DNA from: Sebastes aleutianus
Lineage: Eukaryota; Chordata; Actinopteri; Perciformes; Sebastidae
NCBI GenBank assembly: GCA_916700875.1
Contig: CAKAKS010000194.1
Span: forward strand, 1-64,000
Direction of reading: 5' to 3'
Length of the DNA stretch: 64,000 bases
Under the pieces are notes generated by a model. The model was not told where the DNA came from and did no database searches. It saw nothing but the letters and a program-made list of their open reading frames with translations. The position numbers and the translations under genes are program-made. Shown one piece after another: positions 12,764 through 24,012 of the stretch. Position 1 is the first letter of the stretch, and every line of letters starts with the position of its first letter.

Positions 12764-12773
12764 GGAAGTGAAA
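12764..12773 (+). promoter_or_regulatory. Candidate ETS-IRF composite element before unit 1
   Basis: GGAAGTGAAA matches the GGAAnnGAAA composite element bound by PU.1 with IRF4/IRF8 in myeloid and B cells. It lies about 117 bases before the unit 1 start codon, and TATTTAAG (about 12828) lies between them. A second IRF-like word, CAGTTTTCAC, is at 12678-12687. A similar word lies 250-265 bases before the start codons of units 2, 4, 5 and 6. Function is inferred from motif and position only. Confidence 0.45.
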
Positions 12774-12889
12774 GGGTTCAACATTGGGCATTGCATGCTG
12801 ACACATGTGGTGGGTGTAGCATTTTCTATTTAAGACAAACTTTTTTTCTTCCGTTTCTATTTCTTAGAAACTGCGATCGATGCAATACC

Positions 12890-15800
12890 ATGAGGATGTG
12901 GAGCCTTCAAAACCAGCTGTTCACCCTGTGCAGTAAGTTTTTAAGATTAAATGAATAAATATATGTTTAATGCAAATTTAATATTGCAGGATACACCTTG
13001 ATATTTGTCTTGGTAGTTTTTTTATTATTTACTGTAACACAGCTGGCATTGATGCTAGCATTTTATGTCTATATAAAATATAAAAAAATGATATCATAGA
13101 CATCACAACATATTCAAATGCATATACTCAGTGACACATTGATAAGAAGCTGCATAAACCTAAAAAAGAAAAGTTGTAATGACGACCCATTTCCAGAGTA
13201 TTTACATTTCATGTTGTCTTCTCTTTACAGTTGTTCTGAGCTGTGTGAGGAGCGCAGCAGGGTTGATCCATGTATCTGGATATGAAGGGGGACAAGTTAA
13301 AGTTTCTTGTCCCTATGGAGAGGGTTACGAGTCTTATGAGAAGTACCTGTGCAAGAATGACTGTGGCGACGATGATGTTCTTATAACGACAACGCAAGCA
13401 AATAAGAACAAATACTCCATCCATGATGACAAACAGAAACGAATCTTCACAGCGACCATCTCTGATCTGAGTCGTAGGGATGCTGGGACATACTGGTGTG
13501 GGGTGACCAGGAATGGAAAGGATATCTACACTGAAGTAAAGCTGGAAGTAGGCCAAGGTAGGTAAAAAAAAAGTTGCTACGGGTTGTCACCATAATGTAT
13601 AATGGATATGAGGCCATAGAACATTTAATAATTAGACTCATTTACAGTGGTGAAATTACATTTACACAAGTACTGTACATAAGTACAATTTGAGGTATTT
13701 ATACTTTCCATTTTCGACTACTTCATACTTGCTTCACAACATTAGAGGCAAATATTGTACTTTTTACTCCACTACATTTGTCTTACAGAAATAGTTACGT
13801 TGAAGATTCATTTGTATATACAAAACATATGATCATCATCAAAATTGAGTGTTTTAGATTAAATCGGTATTTACCAGTAAGTCAAATTGTTTAAAAAAAA
13901 ATCATCCATATTGGTCGATTTTGCTGCGTGCTTACAAGTTAATGAAAGGGGTCGTTCTGCTTGCCATGAGCTTTACTTACTTTCGAGGCTTTCACTACGT
14001 TTACTGTAGCTAAAAATATTTCTGTATTTTGCTTAAAGCTGCAGCAGGCAGAACGTTTTTGGCATCATTGGGCAAAAATTCCATAATAACCTTTCAACAT
14101 ATTGTGATTCAAGTGTTCTGATTGAAAACTAGACTTCTGCTCCTCCTCATGGCTCTGTTTTCAAGCTTTAAAAAAATCTAGCCGGTGACGGGAGACTTTG
14201 ACCAATCACAGGTCATTTCAACATCGCTGTTCATTCAGCGGCGTCAGCTGTAAACCACTCGCGAACTCCGATCAAATGGTCAAACTAGGCAGTGCTGATC
14301 AAATATGAACTAATATTCTGTTACGGTCACATATTTCTCGTTTTCAGAAACATCTTGTAGTGTACTGTTTAGCTGTAAAATGAGAGAGTTTGCTCCAGCT
14401 GGTTGGCGGTGCTTGGTATTTCCTCAACTGATCTCAACATGGCTGCTGGGTCACAAACTTTCTCATTTTACAGCTAAACAGTACACTACAAGATGTTTCT
14501 GAAAACATTTGAGGCAAGAAATAGGCATTACAGAAACAGAATATTGATTCATATTTGATCAGCGCTGCCTAGTTTGACCATTTGATCGGAGTTCACTAGT
14601 GATTGGCAGTTGCTCAGAGACGGCAGCTCGATGACATATAATTTTTATTCAGATTACCTGTCTCATGCACTACTGTCAGGATATAATGACCGTTTTATAA
14701 AAATAACTTTTTTTAATCATATTTGCTCCATTTCTACCCACTGCTGCCTTAAATAAAATTTTAAAAGCCAATATTTTTACCTTGAGATATTTTCATGTAA
14801 AGAGTCTGAATACTCCGTCACACGGAAGGTCTTTCCTACAGCCCTTGAACGCAGCGTTGGATTCATGTGGACGGAGAAACTTTTCTTTTGGACCAAGGCC
14901 AAGTGAAAAAAAACTAACATAGTGAATTATTAGCAACAAACAAAACAACAACATGCCACCAAAGACAACCAAACAAAGCAGTGCAATCTCGGACGAGGAG
15001 ATTGAAGAGATAAAGAAGGCGCTGAACTTTATGTCTGGAGAAATTGCAACTGTGTCTAAACAGCAAAAACTAATAATGGACTTGATGGGGGAAATTAAGG
15101 AGCTGAAGAGACAACATGTCGAGAAGGACAAGAGGATAACCCTCTTAGAGTGTCGGGTGGCGGATCTGGAGCAGTACTCCCGCATAAAGGATGTGATCGT
15201 TAGCGGGTTGGAGACCAGGCCACGGTCATACGCCCGGGCGGTGACACCAGCGGACGGCGGGGGGCTCACCGAGCCCGACCAACAGTCCCTTGAACAACAG
15301 GTGACGGCTTTCTTCAACTAACAAAGGCATCTCCATCAACAACACCGACATCGAGTCATGCCACCCTCTCCCCCGGAGGAACAAGAGCGACAAACCGGCC
15401 TTAATAATCCGGTTTACCAACAGAAAGCACAAAAATACGCTGCTTAGACGAGGAAGGAAGCTTAAGGGGTCCGACGTTTATGTGAATGAACATCTTACAA
15501 AGAAAAACGCAGACATTGCCAGAAAGGCACGCTTTCTAAGGAAGCAGAGGAAAATTCAATCAACGTGGACTGCAAACTGTAAAGTGATCATCAAACTGAA
15601 CGGGTCACCAGAGGAGGCCAGAGTGCTGGTTATCAGAGAAATTGAAGAATTGGACAAATACCAGTGACACCAGAACAACACACCAAGGTAATCATACCTG
15701 TCTGTGGAAAATGGGTTCTTGTGGAATTACATAACATTCACTGAACATTATCTGAACACAATATGCATGAACTGGAACTGGAAGATATTGATCCTGACAA

Positions 15801-18800
15801 TAACTTTTTTAACCATCTAAACAACACATGTTGCTACTACACCGATGAACAGTATAACAGCAATGTGAAGTCAGCTCAAGGAATGTCAATTATTCACTTC
15901 AACAGTAGAAGCTTATATGCTAATTACCAAAACATCAAAGAATACTTAGGTCAATTCACAAAACCATTCAATTTCATTGCAATATCTGAAACCTGGCTCA
16001 ATTCTGAGAAGGAAGCAAATTTCGAGTTGAAAGGATATGAATTCAATTACATGAACAGGAAGAGCAAAAAAGGAGGGGGTGTGGCCCTGTACGTGAAAAA
16101 TAGTCTGAAATATAAGATTTTAGAAAACATGTCAACCACTATTGATGATGTGATGGAATGCATCACTGTAGAGATCTGCATGGAAAACCAAAGAAATGTA
16201 ATTGTCAGTTGTGTATACAGAGCACCAGGAGCCTGCATTGAAACTTTTAAAGACAGTATGGAGAACATATTTGCCAAAACTAATCAGAAGGTTACATTCA
16301 TTTGTGGGGACTTCAATATAGACCTGCTAAATCCTAACAAACACAAAATGACAGACGAATTTATTAACACAATGTATAGTATGAGTTTATATCCACTGAT
16401 CACCAAACCAAGCAGAATAACAGCGCACTGTGCCACTCTAATCGACAATATATTTACAAATTACATGGAAAGTAGCTTAGTGAGCGGGCTGCTGATGAAT
16501 GACATCAGTGACCATTTGCCAGTTTTTGTGATCCATGACTGTGATTGTGGAAAAGAGAAGGAGGACCATAAAATCAAATATAGGAGATTGAGAACAGAAG
16601 AATCCATAAATGCATTCAGAACCGAATTGCTATCACAAAACTGGAAAACCCTCTATGAAGGAAATGATGTTGATACAGCATATGAAACATTTCTAAATAT
16701 ATTTAAGTCATTATATGACAAAAACTGTCCAATAAAACAAGATAATGCTAGGAATAATAACACAAACAGACCATGGATCACAAAGGGACTGCAAAATGCC
16801 TGTAAAAAAAAGAATACTCTATATAGACAATTCATAAAATGTAAAACTAAAGAGGCAGAACATAAATATAAGAAATACAAAAATAAATTAACTAATATTA
16901 TGAGGATATGCAAGAAGGAATATTATACCAAATTACTAGAAAATAACAAAAACAATATAAAAGGCATATGGAATATATTAAACAGTATTATTAGAAACCG
17001 TTCAACTAGCTCAAGTTACCCTGAATATTTTATTGATAATGATAGGTCTTTAAATGATATGAATGATGTGGTTAATGGGTTTAATGAATTTTTTGTAAAT
17101 GTGGGACCAAAGTTGGCAGGAAAAATCAATGACACGTCTCCAAAGGATGGGGAGGTTGTTGAAAGCCACATTGCAAGAAATTCAAACTCAATTTATATCA
17201 AAGCTATAGACAGAAAAGAAATCATAGACATAGTTAACAAGTGCAAGAATAAAACATCTACTGACTTGAATGGAATCGATATGACGATAGTCAAGAAAGT
17301 CATTGACAGTATTGCAAACCCCCTAACCTACATTTGTAACTTATCATTCATAACTGGCACATTTCCACATAAAATGAAAACTGTTAAAGTTATTCCACTA
17401 TATAAAACTGGGGACAAACATAATTTCACTAATTACAGGCCTGTATCTTTACTTTGCCAGTTCTCTAAAATATTGGAGAAACTGTTCATTGGAAGATTAG
17501 ATAACTTCATTGAAAAGCACCATTTACTGACAGACAGTCAATATGGGTTCAGAGCAAACAGATCAACAGCAATGGCATTAATGGAGCTAACAGAAGAAAT
17601 AACCAGTTGTATTGATAACAAGAAGTATGCGGTAGGAGTATTTATAGATTTAAAAAAAGCATTTGACACCATTGATCATGATATATTATTCAATAAAATG
17701 GAAAGGTATGGTATAAGAGGGGTAGTGCTGAACTGGTTGAGAAGTTATATAGGAAACAGGCAGCAGTACGTGCAAATAGGGGACTACAAATCAACATGCT
17801 CAGGTATTACTTGTGGGGTCCCGCAGGGATCAGTATTGGGTCCAAAATTGTTTATTATGTATATAAATGACATAGGTAGGGTATCAAGGACACTGAATTT
17901 AGTTTTATTTGCAGATGACACAAATATTTTTTGTTCTGGGGAAAATCTGCAGCAGCTTTTGGAGGTGGCCACATCAGAAATCAGAAAATTGCAACGGTGG
18001 TTTGACAGAAATAAATTGTCATTAAATTTGGACAAAACTAAATTTATGTTATTTGGAAACCAAAAAATAGACATACCAGTACAAATGATAATAGATGATG
18101 TGACTATTGAAAGAGTATATGTAAATAAATTTCTGGGTGTAATACTGGACCACAAAATCTGCTGGAAACCTCAGATAAATTATGTAAGAACAAAGCTGGC
18201 AAAGAGCATAGCAGTCTTAGGGAAAACAAGACACACACTGGATCATAAATCACTGCACATTCTGTATTCTTCACTTGTATCACCATATCTGAATTACTGT
18301 GTAGAAGTTTGGGGTAACACTTATAAAAGCAACTTACAACCATTATGCATACTACAGAAGAGAGCAATCAGGATAGTAAATAATGTGGGATATAGGGAAC
18401 ACACGAACACACTGTTTTTGAAGTCACATGCATTGAAATTTATGGATTTGGTCAAATTTAAAACCGCAATAATTATGTTTAAAGCAAGACATAATTCACT
18501 TCCGGGCAATATTCAAAAAATGTTTTGTGACAGGGAGGGGGGTTATAATTTAAGAGGAAAATTTAATTTTAAAAAGCATTGTGTTCGTACAAAAAAGAAG
18601 AGTATGTGTATTTCAGTTTGTGGGGTGGATTTGTGGAATGGGTTAGGTGATGGGTTGAAGGGGAGCACAAATATAAATCAATTTAAAAAGCTATACAAGA
18701 AAGATATTTTTGGGAGGTATATGGTTGAAGAAGAGTTGTGTTAAAGGTTGGTTATATACTTTTTAACTCCGGATGTATTTGTGGGTTGTAAATAAACTTG

Positions 18801-21800
18801 GGATGCTGTTCATATATTCAACTTGGGATGTAAATAAATCTGAGATAGTTTTTATATTATATTATATTATCATTCTATGATATATGAGTTAATAGAGGAG
18901 AAGTGAGAAAGGGGTAGGGTAATATAAGTTTTTCTTCTACCTACTCCTTTTCGGACACTATAACTCTTGTTTTGTTTGTTATTATTTTGTATCTGTTTTT
19001 ATTTATTATATGTTCGAAATAAAGTCTTTCATTCATTCATTCATTCATACTTATATATAAATATATATGTGCTTAACAATCTATGATGTTTATTTTGCTC
19101 TCAGATAGCTGTTGTGACGGATCCACCAAAGTCCAAAGTCATGAGGAGAGTTCGGTGTCCATCAGTTGTCAGTATGAGCCTAAGCACCAGAACGATCTGA
19201 AGTACATCTGCAGAGGAAACCATCCCCCCACATGTCTGGAGAAGGCGCTAATCACCTCTGACAACACACAAAGCGGACAGTTCAGACTCACAGATGAAAA
19301 GATGTTACGGAAATTCACGGTGACCATTACCAGTTTGACCCAAAATAATTCTGGGCCGTATCTTTGTGGTGTCCATGGAAACACTGGCCTGGATGTTTTC
19401 TCTGCTTTTGAGCTGGAAGTCAAAGGTGAGAGATTTACCTCCTCATATTGTGGTAAACCATTATTTTTCACAGTATGTAAATCAGTTTTCTGTAAAATAG
19501 ATATTGTGGAAAAATTACTAAAGGTTTGATTTTACTCTTGTCTGATTTGTCAAAATATATCAAATATTTGAAGGAAAGGTGAATCATGTGCTGAATACAG
19601 GCTGCAGTGTTGACCCAAACCTCTTTCTCCTTCACAGAGTGGTGCTGTGTCAAGTCAAACAAACTGAGCGGCATTGTGGGACGCCCGATAACTCTGCAGT
19701 GTCCCTATCCATCACAACACAGGCATAACAGGAAGTTCCTGTGTAAGGGAGACTACCGCAACAACTGCACAGACATGGTGACCAGTCAAAGCAGGTTCAT
19801 GCTACAAGAAGATGTTTCTTCCGGCTCTTTCTTGGTGACGATCAGAGAGATGAAAGCAGGGGATGCTGGGACGTACTGGTGTGGTTCAGACTCACAATGG
19901 AGTACTGGAAACTACACCAAGATTCAACTGTCAGTAGGTACGAGTATGAAAAGAGCAATAGATATTACACCTGAGTATATGATAGTAAAAATAGCTCTAA
20001 GTTACATAAAGGTTTGATCACTGCTGTATAAATTTGGTATCCTGTAGGTTCAGTTAGCTCATGTCTGCATCATATCTCCATGAAATAATGGATTTTAATA
20101 GTGCTTTAAGTGCATGTGAACGTGCTCCACTGGCTAGCTCATGTGGGGGAGACATGGAGACAGATAAGAAGCAAAAACGCTGATGGACTCGAGCTTGTGG
20201 ATCTGATAGACTTTATTAACACAGAATAAAGCTGAGACAACTCTGCAGAAAAGTCTATGTGGCATTCATTATGGCAAACGTTATTTTTATAAAACGGTCA
20301 CTATATCCTGAGAGTAGTTAATGAGACAGGTAATCTGTGAAAAAAAAGAAGATCGTGAACTCTGATCAAATGTGAATCAATATTCTGTTACTGTAATGCC
20401 TATCTACTGTTTAGCTGGTAAATGAGAAAGTTTGCTCCGGCCGGTGGGCGGTGCTTGGTTTTGGCTCAACTGTTTTCAACATTGCGGCTTTCTCCTTTTA
20501 GAATTCACCAAAATTTATTTCTGAAAATGTGTCTCCCTAGTTTGACAGTTTGATCAAAGTTCATGAGTTTTGCAAGCAGTGATTGACAGCTGTCCAGAGA
20601 CTGCTCGGCTCCAGCTCAGCTCTAATTTGTTGTTTTGGTGCGGGCGTGGTGAAATCTTGCAAATTGTCATTAGGAGCACTGGAAGGAGGCAGGGGAACAT
20701 GCATTTTTTCACAGATTATCTGTCTCGTGCACTACTGTCAGGATGTAGTGACCGTTTTATAAAAAAAACTTTTTATCATATTTGCTCAAAGTTACCAACT
20801 GAAACTTTAAATATTTAGCTCAAATGTGTTTCTATTTCACAGAGTGGTGCTGTGTGAAGTCAAACAAACAGAGCGGCATTGTGGGACGCCCGGTAACTCT
20901 GCAGTGTCCCTATCCACCACAACACAGCCATAACAGGAAGTTCCTCTGTAAGGGAGACCACCGCAACAACTGCACAGACATGGTGACCAGTCAAAGCAGG
21001 TTCAAGCTTCAAGATGATGTTTCTTCCGGCTCTTTCTTGGTGACGATCAGAGAGCTGAAAGCAGGGGATGCTGGGATGTACTGGTGTGGTTCAGACTCAC
21101 AGTGGAGTGTTGGAAACTACACCAAGATTCAACTGTCAGTCGGTACAGGTATGAAAAGAGCAATAGATATTACACCTGAGTATATGATAGTAAAAATAGC
21201 TCTGAGTTACATCCAGGTTTGATCACTGCTGTATGAATTTGGTATCCTGTAGGTTCAGTTAGCTCATGTCTGCATCCTATCTCCATGAAATCATGGATTT
21301 AATCCCTCCTCCTTCCTCCTGGATTGTTGAAATTATGGACTATCAAATAATAGCAAAACTGCCTTTAAATTCAAGGAAACAAGGAAAGGCTACACAATGT
21401 TTTTTAACATAATTTGAGAATTTTCTTTCAATCAACAAATTAAAGCTGTGCTAAAAAACGTGATTTGTAGATTGTGCAGTTCGTAGGTCTAATGTGTACA
21501 TTGTTCACCACCATAGTTTAGCATGTCAGCATGCTAATATTACTTATTCACTCTAAACATGAAGTACGCTGGGGGAATGTCATTAGTTTTGCAGGTATTT
21601 GGTCATAAAGCGAAGGACCGGACAAATTGAACCTAATGATGGTGCTGGATGAAAAGTCAGCGGATCACCAGAGTTATTATATTTATTCTCTGGGGAACAT
21701 CAGTGTCTGTAAAACATTGTATAGTGATCCATCCAACCGATGTTGAGACACCTCAAGGTGGGGTTAGAGGTTAAGTCAGGGGGATCATCGATATTATCAG

Positions 21801-22992
21801 GATACATCAGGATACAACCATGAATGTCTGTAAAAAAGAATTGTGCCAATCCATGCCGTAGATTTTCATTCCCTGGGCACTGTGAATGCATATACCAAAT
21901 TCCACGTCAATCCTTTAAATAGTTGTTGAGATACTCAACAGACCTGACCGAAACTGTCCGACAAACATTGCTGTCCCCGCTGCTAGCATCGCAAAAAATA
22001 AGAATGTTTGCTAAGTGTACTAAGAAACTTTCTCTAACAGTCTTACCACAGCAGACCAGCACTGTGGTGGAACCTGTCGGATCACAATCAACACATATCC
22101 CTGGAAAACAGATCGATGGTACGTGTGTGCCTGCGTGAACCCACAGTTAACACAAACTGGCCATTTATAAAAAGGGAGCATGGAAACACCAAATGTTGTG
22201 AGGCCACAGTTCTGATAATTGGTGCCCTTTCTGCTGTTTAGTTCTTGAGATTGTGATAACAGATATGTGAGGAGTGTAGATCTGATATGTGTTTTCAGGA
22301 AGTGTATAAGATATTTTTACTCTGTTCTGTTTTTTCGTCTTCTCAGATGCAGCACCCTTTCATCCTGTGGTTTTCATTGTGCCCGCTGTGCTGCTCATAC
22401 TGACATTTGCCCTGGTCATGGTTTTTAAATACAAATGTTATAAAGTGCAAGGTACGTTTGACATACAAATGCATGCACAGAACCATGCACACACAGGCAA
22501 ACACATACACATATGCATGCAAACTAATTGTGTAACTATTTCTTATGCTGTGTGTTTCCAGGAGCCGGAGCCAACGTGAACAGAAACAGAACAGAGGCAG
22601 CCGAAACAGAGGAAGTGATAAGTGTAGCAGATGTAAGAAGGCTAAAATCCAAAATTATTAGTAATCATTTCCCTTTGCCAATGAATACTTACACCTGCAA
22701 TCTGCCCTGTAAATGGAAAAAATTTCTTGCTCTCGACCAAAGTACTGAACAAATGAAATGACCAACCAACTGATTATTTGGCCATTTTAATGTGCATAAT
22801 AATATGATTCTTTTTCAGATTTATGCAAATCAAGACATAGCACTCTCAAAGCAGAGGTCCTCCAAACCGCAAAGCGCCAGTCAACACTATGATGATGCAG
22901 GTGAAACCCAACAAGACTCTGTCTACCAAAACTACACCACAACAGATGATATCTACTGTAATCAAGTTCCTATTAAAGCCAATAGGAGATGA
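12890..22992 (+). CDS. Unit 1: CD300/pIgR-like receptor, four Ig domains
   Basis: Exons: 12890-12932 signal; 13231-13557 A; 19105-19425 B; 19638-19937 C1; 20843-21142 C2; 22041-22118 stalk; 22347-22451 transmembrane; 22562-22632; 22819-22992 with TGA. All Ig exons are phase 1-1 and the joined frame is 572 residues. Each Ig domain shows an early Cys (SCPYG, SCQYE, QCPYP), the extra CD300/pIgR-type Cys pair (KYLCKNDC, KYICRG, KFLCKGD) and the late Cys (AGTYWCG; SGPYLCG in B). C exons start with the unusual EWCC. The transmembrane segment (VVFIVPAVLLILTFALVMVF) has no charged residue. The tail has IYANQD, HYDDAG, VYQNY and IYCNQV, which are Y-x-N motifs rather than ITIMs. A sense LINE fills the A-B intron. 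The gene is likely functional if splicing tolerates that LINE. The closest database name is probably CMRF35-like molecule or pIgR-like. Confidence 0.85.
14037..14760. mobile_element. Foldback element in unit 1 A-B intron
   Basis: The arms are inverted: GAACTCCGATCAAATGGT at 14263-14280 pairs with ACCATTTGATCGGAGTTC at 14577-14594, and CTGTTTAGCTGTAAAATGAG pairs with CTCATTTTACAGCTAAACAG. A related copy sits in the same intron of unit 4. Relatives of the family recur in the C-flanking introns of every unit. It encodes no protein. Confidence 0.75.
14953..15667 (+). pseudogene. LINE ORF1, frameshifted
   Basis: The first part (14953-15318) encodes a charged coiled-coil protein (IKELKRQHVEKDKRITLLEC, then LEQYSRIKDVIVSGLE) typical of LINE ORF1 RNA-binding proteins. 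An extra T at 15319 creates TAA. One base on, the frame continues to 15667 with ALIIRFTNRKHKN, GSDVYVNEHLTKKNADIARK and WTANCKVIIKLNG, which resembles the ORF1 C-terminal domain seen in several non-LTR clades. The rest is uninterrupted, so the lesion is probably recent, or a sequencing error. ORF2 starts 95 bases downstream. Confidence 0.75.
15763..18744 (+). CDS. LINE ORF2: endonuclease and reverse transcriptase
   Basis: A 993-residue open frame. Residues about 40-260 are an apurinic-type endonuclease (IHFNSRSL, ISETWLN, VYRAPG, GDFNIDLL and the catalytic SDHLPV). Residues about 470-770 are the reverse transcriptase (NYRPVSLL, SQYGFRANRSTAMAL, GVFIDLKKAFDTIDH, GVPQGSVLGP and the active-site FADDTNIF). 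The C-terminal part holds the thumb and linker, with LGVILDHKICWKPQ and SLVSPYLNYCVEVWGN. All catalytic motifs are present and there is no stop, so the enzyme may still work. Codon use is A-rich, unlike the receptor exons around it. It would nick target DNA and copy the LINE RNA in place. Confidence 0.92.
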   Translation: MHELELEDIDPDNNFFNHLNNTCCYYTDEQYNSNVKSAQGMSIIHFNSRSLYANYQNIKEYLGQFTKPFNFIAISETWLNSEKEANFELKGYEFNYMNRKSKKGGGVALYVKNSLKYKILENMSTTIDDVMECITVEICMENQRNVIVSCVYRAPGACIETFKDSMENIFAKTNQKVTFICGDFNIDLLNPNKHKMTDEFINTMYSMSLYPLITKPSRITAHCATLIDNIFTNYMESSLVSGLLMNDISDHLPVFVIHDCDCGKEKEDHKIKYRRLRTEESINAFRTELLSQNWKTLYEGNDVDTAYETFLNIFKSLYDKNCPIKQDNARNNNTNRPWITKGLQNACKKKNTLYRQFIKCKTKEAEHKYKKYKNKLTNIMRICKKEYYTKLLENNKNNIKGIWNILNSIIRNRSTSSSYPEYFIDNDRSLNDMNDVVNGFNEFFVNVGPKLAGKINDTSPKDGEVVESHIARNSNSIYIKAIDRKEIIDIVNKCKNKTSTDLNGIDMTIVKKVIDSIANPLTYICNLSFITGTFPHKMKTVKVIPLYKTGDKHNFTNYRPVSLLCQFSKILEKLFIGRLDNFIEKHHLLTDSQYGFRANRSTAMALMELTEEITSCIDNKKYAVGVFIDLKKAFDTIDHDILFNKMERYGIRGVVLNWLRSYIGNRQQYVQIGDYKSTCSGITCGVPQGSVLGPKLFIMYINDIGRVSRTLNLVLFADDTNIFCSGENLQQLLEVATSEIRKLQRWFDRNKLSLNLDKTKFMLFGNQKIDIPVQMIIDDVTIERVYVNKFLGVILDHKICWKPQINYVRTKLAKSIAVLGKTRHTLDHKSLHILYSSLVSPYLNYCVEVWGNTYKSNLQPLCILQKRAIRIVNNVGYREHTNTLFLKSHALKFMDLVKFKTAIIMFKARHNSLPGNIQKMFCDREGGYNLRGKFNFKKHCVRTKKKSMCISVCGVDLWNGLGDGLKGSTNINQFKKLYKKDIFGRYMVEEELC
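20100..20812. mobile_element. Foldback element, unit 1 C1-C2 intron
   Basis: Same family as the copy at 14037, with TGATCAAATGTGAATCAATAT and CAGTTTGATCAAAGTTC as inner ends and CGGTGGGCGGTGCTTGG in the middle. The flank ends in the TTTATAAAA block before exon C2. Confidence 0.6.
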
Positions 22993-23281
22993 ACAGCATG
23001 CACATCTGTGATCAAACCTTGCATTTTTGGGTCACATCTGTACCCAAATGATCCAGTTTGTATTGTCTTAATTAACAGCTGACCAACACATATTTACATA
23101 CCGCTGTGGTCCAGTCATTGTCTGACTGAAAACCACAGTAATATCAGTATTTGTACAGATTTGCTCAGATATATGTAGTGCTTGTGTCCACTCCTTAATT
23201 AATTACTTTAACTTTGATATTACACTTTTACACTTTACCTTTACGCTCATTATGATTGCTTATTGTTAATATAACAAACTG
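22993..23281 (+). other. 3'UTR and spacer after unit 1
   Basis: The sequence after the stop is repeated after every unit (ATCCAGTTTGTATTGTC and ACCGCTGTGGTCCAGTCATT blocks). It probably holds the 3'UTR. No AATAAA lies close to the stop. The first AATAAA cluster follows the MITE at about 24110, so the poly(A) site is uncertain. Confidence 0.4.
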
Positions 23282-24012
23282 TTTAAAGGTATAATATGAC
23301 ACATTTGTCGGTTGGTTTGTAAAAACACCACATACAAAGTTTGCCCCTTCCTCATCGGCTCAACGACCAAAGAGAGAGAGAGCAGCGATGGTGGAGCGAG
23401 CTATAGAGTGAATGAAGAGAGGGAACGGCGTTAGTGAGAACAACGCAGAGAATCAGGGGGAAAAAAAGTTATTTTCTGATTGTTTCACAGCGGTTACATT
23501 CTAAAGCACACACACAAGCAGCATCCTGTCCTCTGTGCTCGGTCTGTGTGCCTCCGTCAAACTGACACACCGATAGCAGCACACAACAACCACTGTACAC
23601 ATTAGAGGAGAGACAGAGGAACAGGGGAACTCGCAGCGATGTAAGAAACCCGTTCTCATCCATCAAATACGGCCGATTTGTATCTTACAGAGCTAAAGGG
23701 GGACTTGTGCCTCGGTATCAGACGTCGAGGGGTGTGACAAAGTGTTGGTATTTGACGACCACACACACCCTGCACGCTGTTATTGGCTGGGGGTTACACC
23801 CCAACGTGGGGCCTAAAGGCTGTTTGCAGATGCACAGAAGCGTCCCAAACACAGCAAAAGAAAAAGAAAAAGAAAAGAGAAAATACAGGCAGAAGGCGGG
23901 GTCTCTGACACCACCACACACTTCTAGTGGGTCATAAGTGATGATTGAGAGGGGTTATTTTGTATCAGTCCATGCATTGTTTTTGAGAAAATGTCTGTAT
24001 AGTATGCCTTTA
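23282..24012. mobile_element. Spacer MITE, copy 1
   Basis: It begins TTTAAAGGTATAATATGACA and ends TGTCTGTATAGTATGCCTTTA, inverted ends of about 15 bases. A copy follows every receptor unit, so it predates the duplications. Interior open frames differ from copy to copy and are not genes. Confidence 0.75.

Larger units (their letters stand above)
14814..19050 (+). mobile_element. Near-intact LINE (CR1/L2/Rex-like non-LTR retrotransposon)
   Basis: The element has a 5'UTR, ORF1 with one frameshift, a full-length ORF2 with endonuclease and reverse transcriptase, a short 3'UTR and an (ATTC)n tail (19029-19046). Its borders are clear from unit 4, which keeps the empty site at about 44011-44025: the flank GAGTCTGAATAC runs straight into TTATATAT there. 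ATAC is repeated on both sides, giving a short target duplication. The element lies in the A-B intron in the same direction as the receptor gene. I place it in the endonuclease-bearing CR1/L2/Rex group but cannot fix the clade. Confidence 0.88.
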
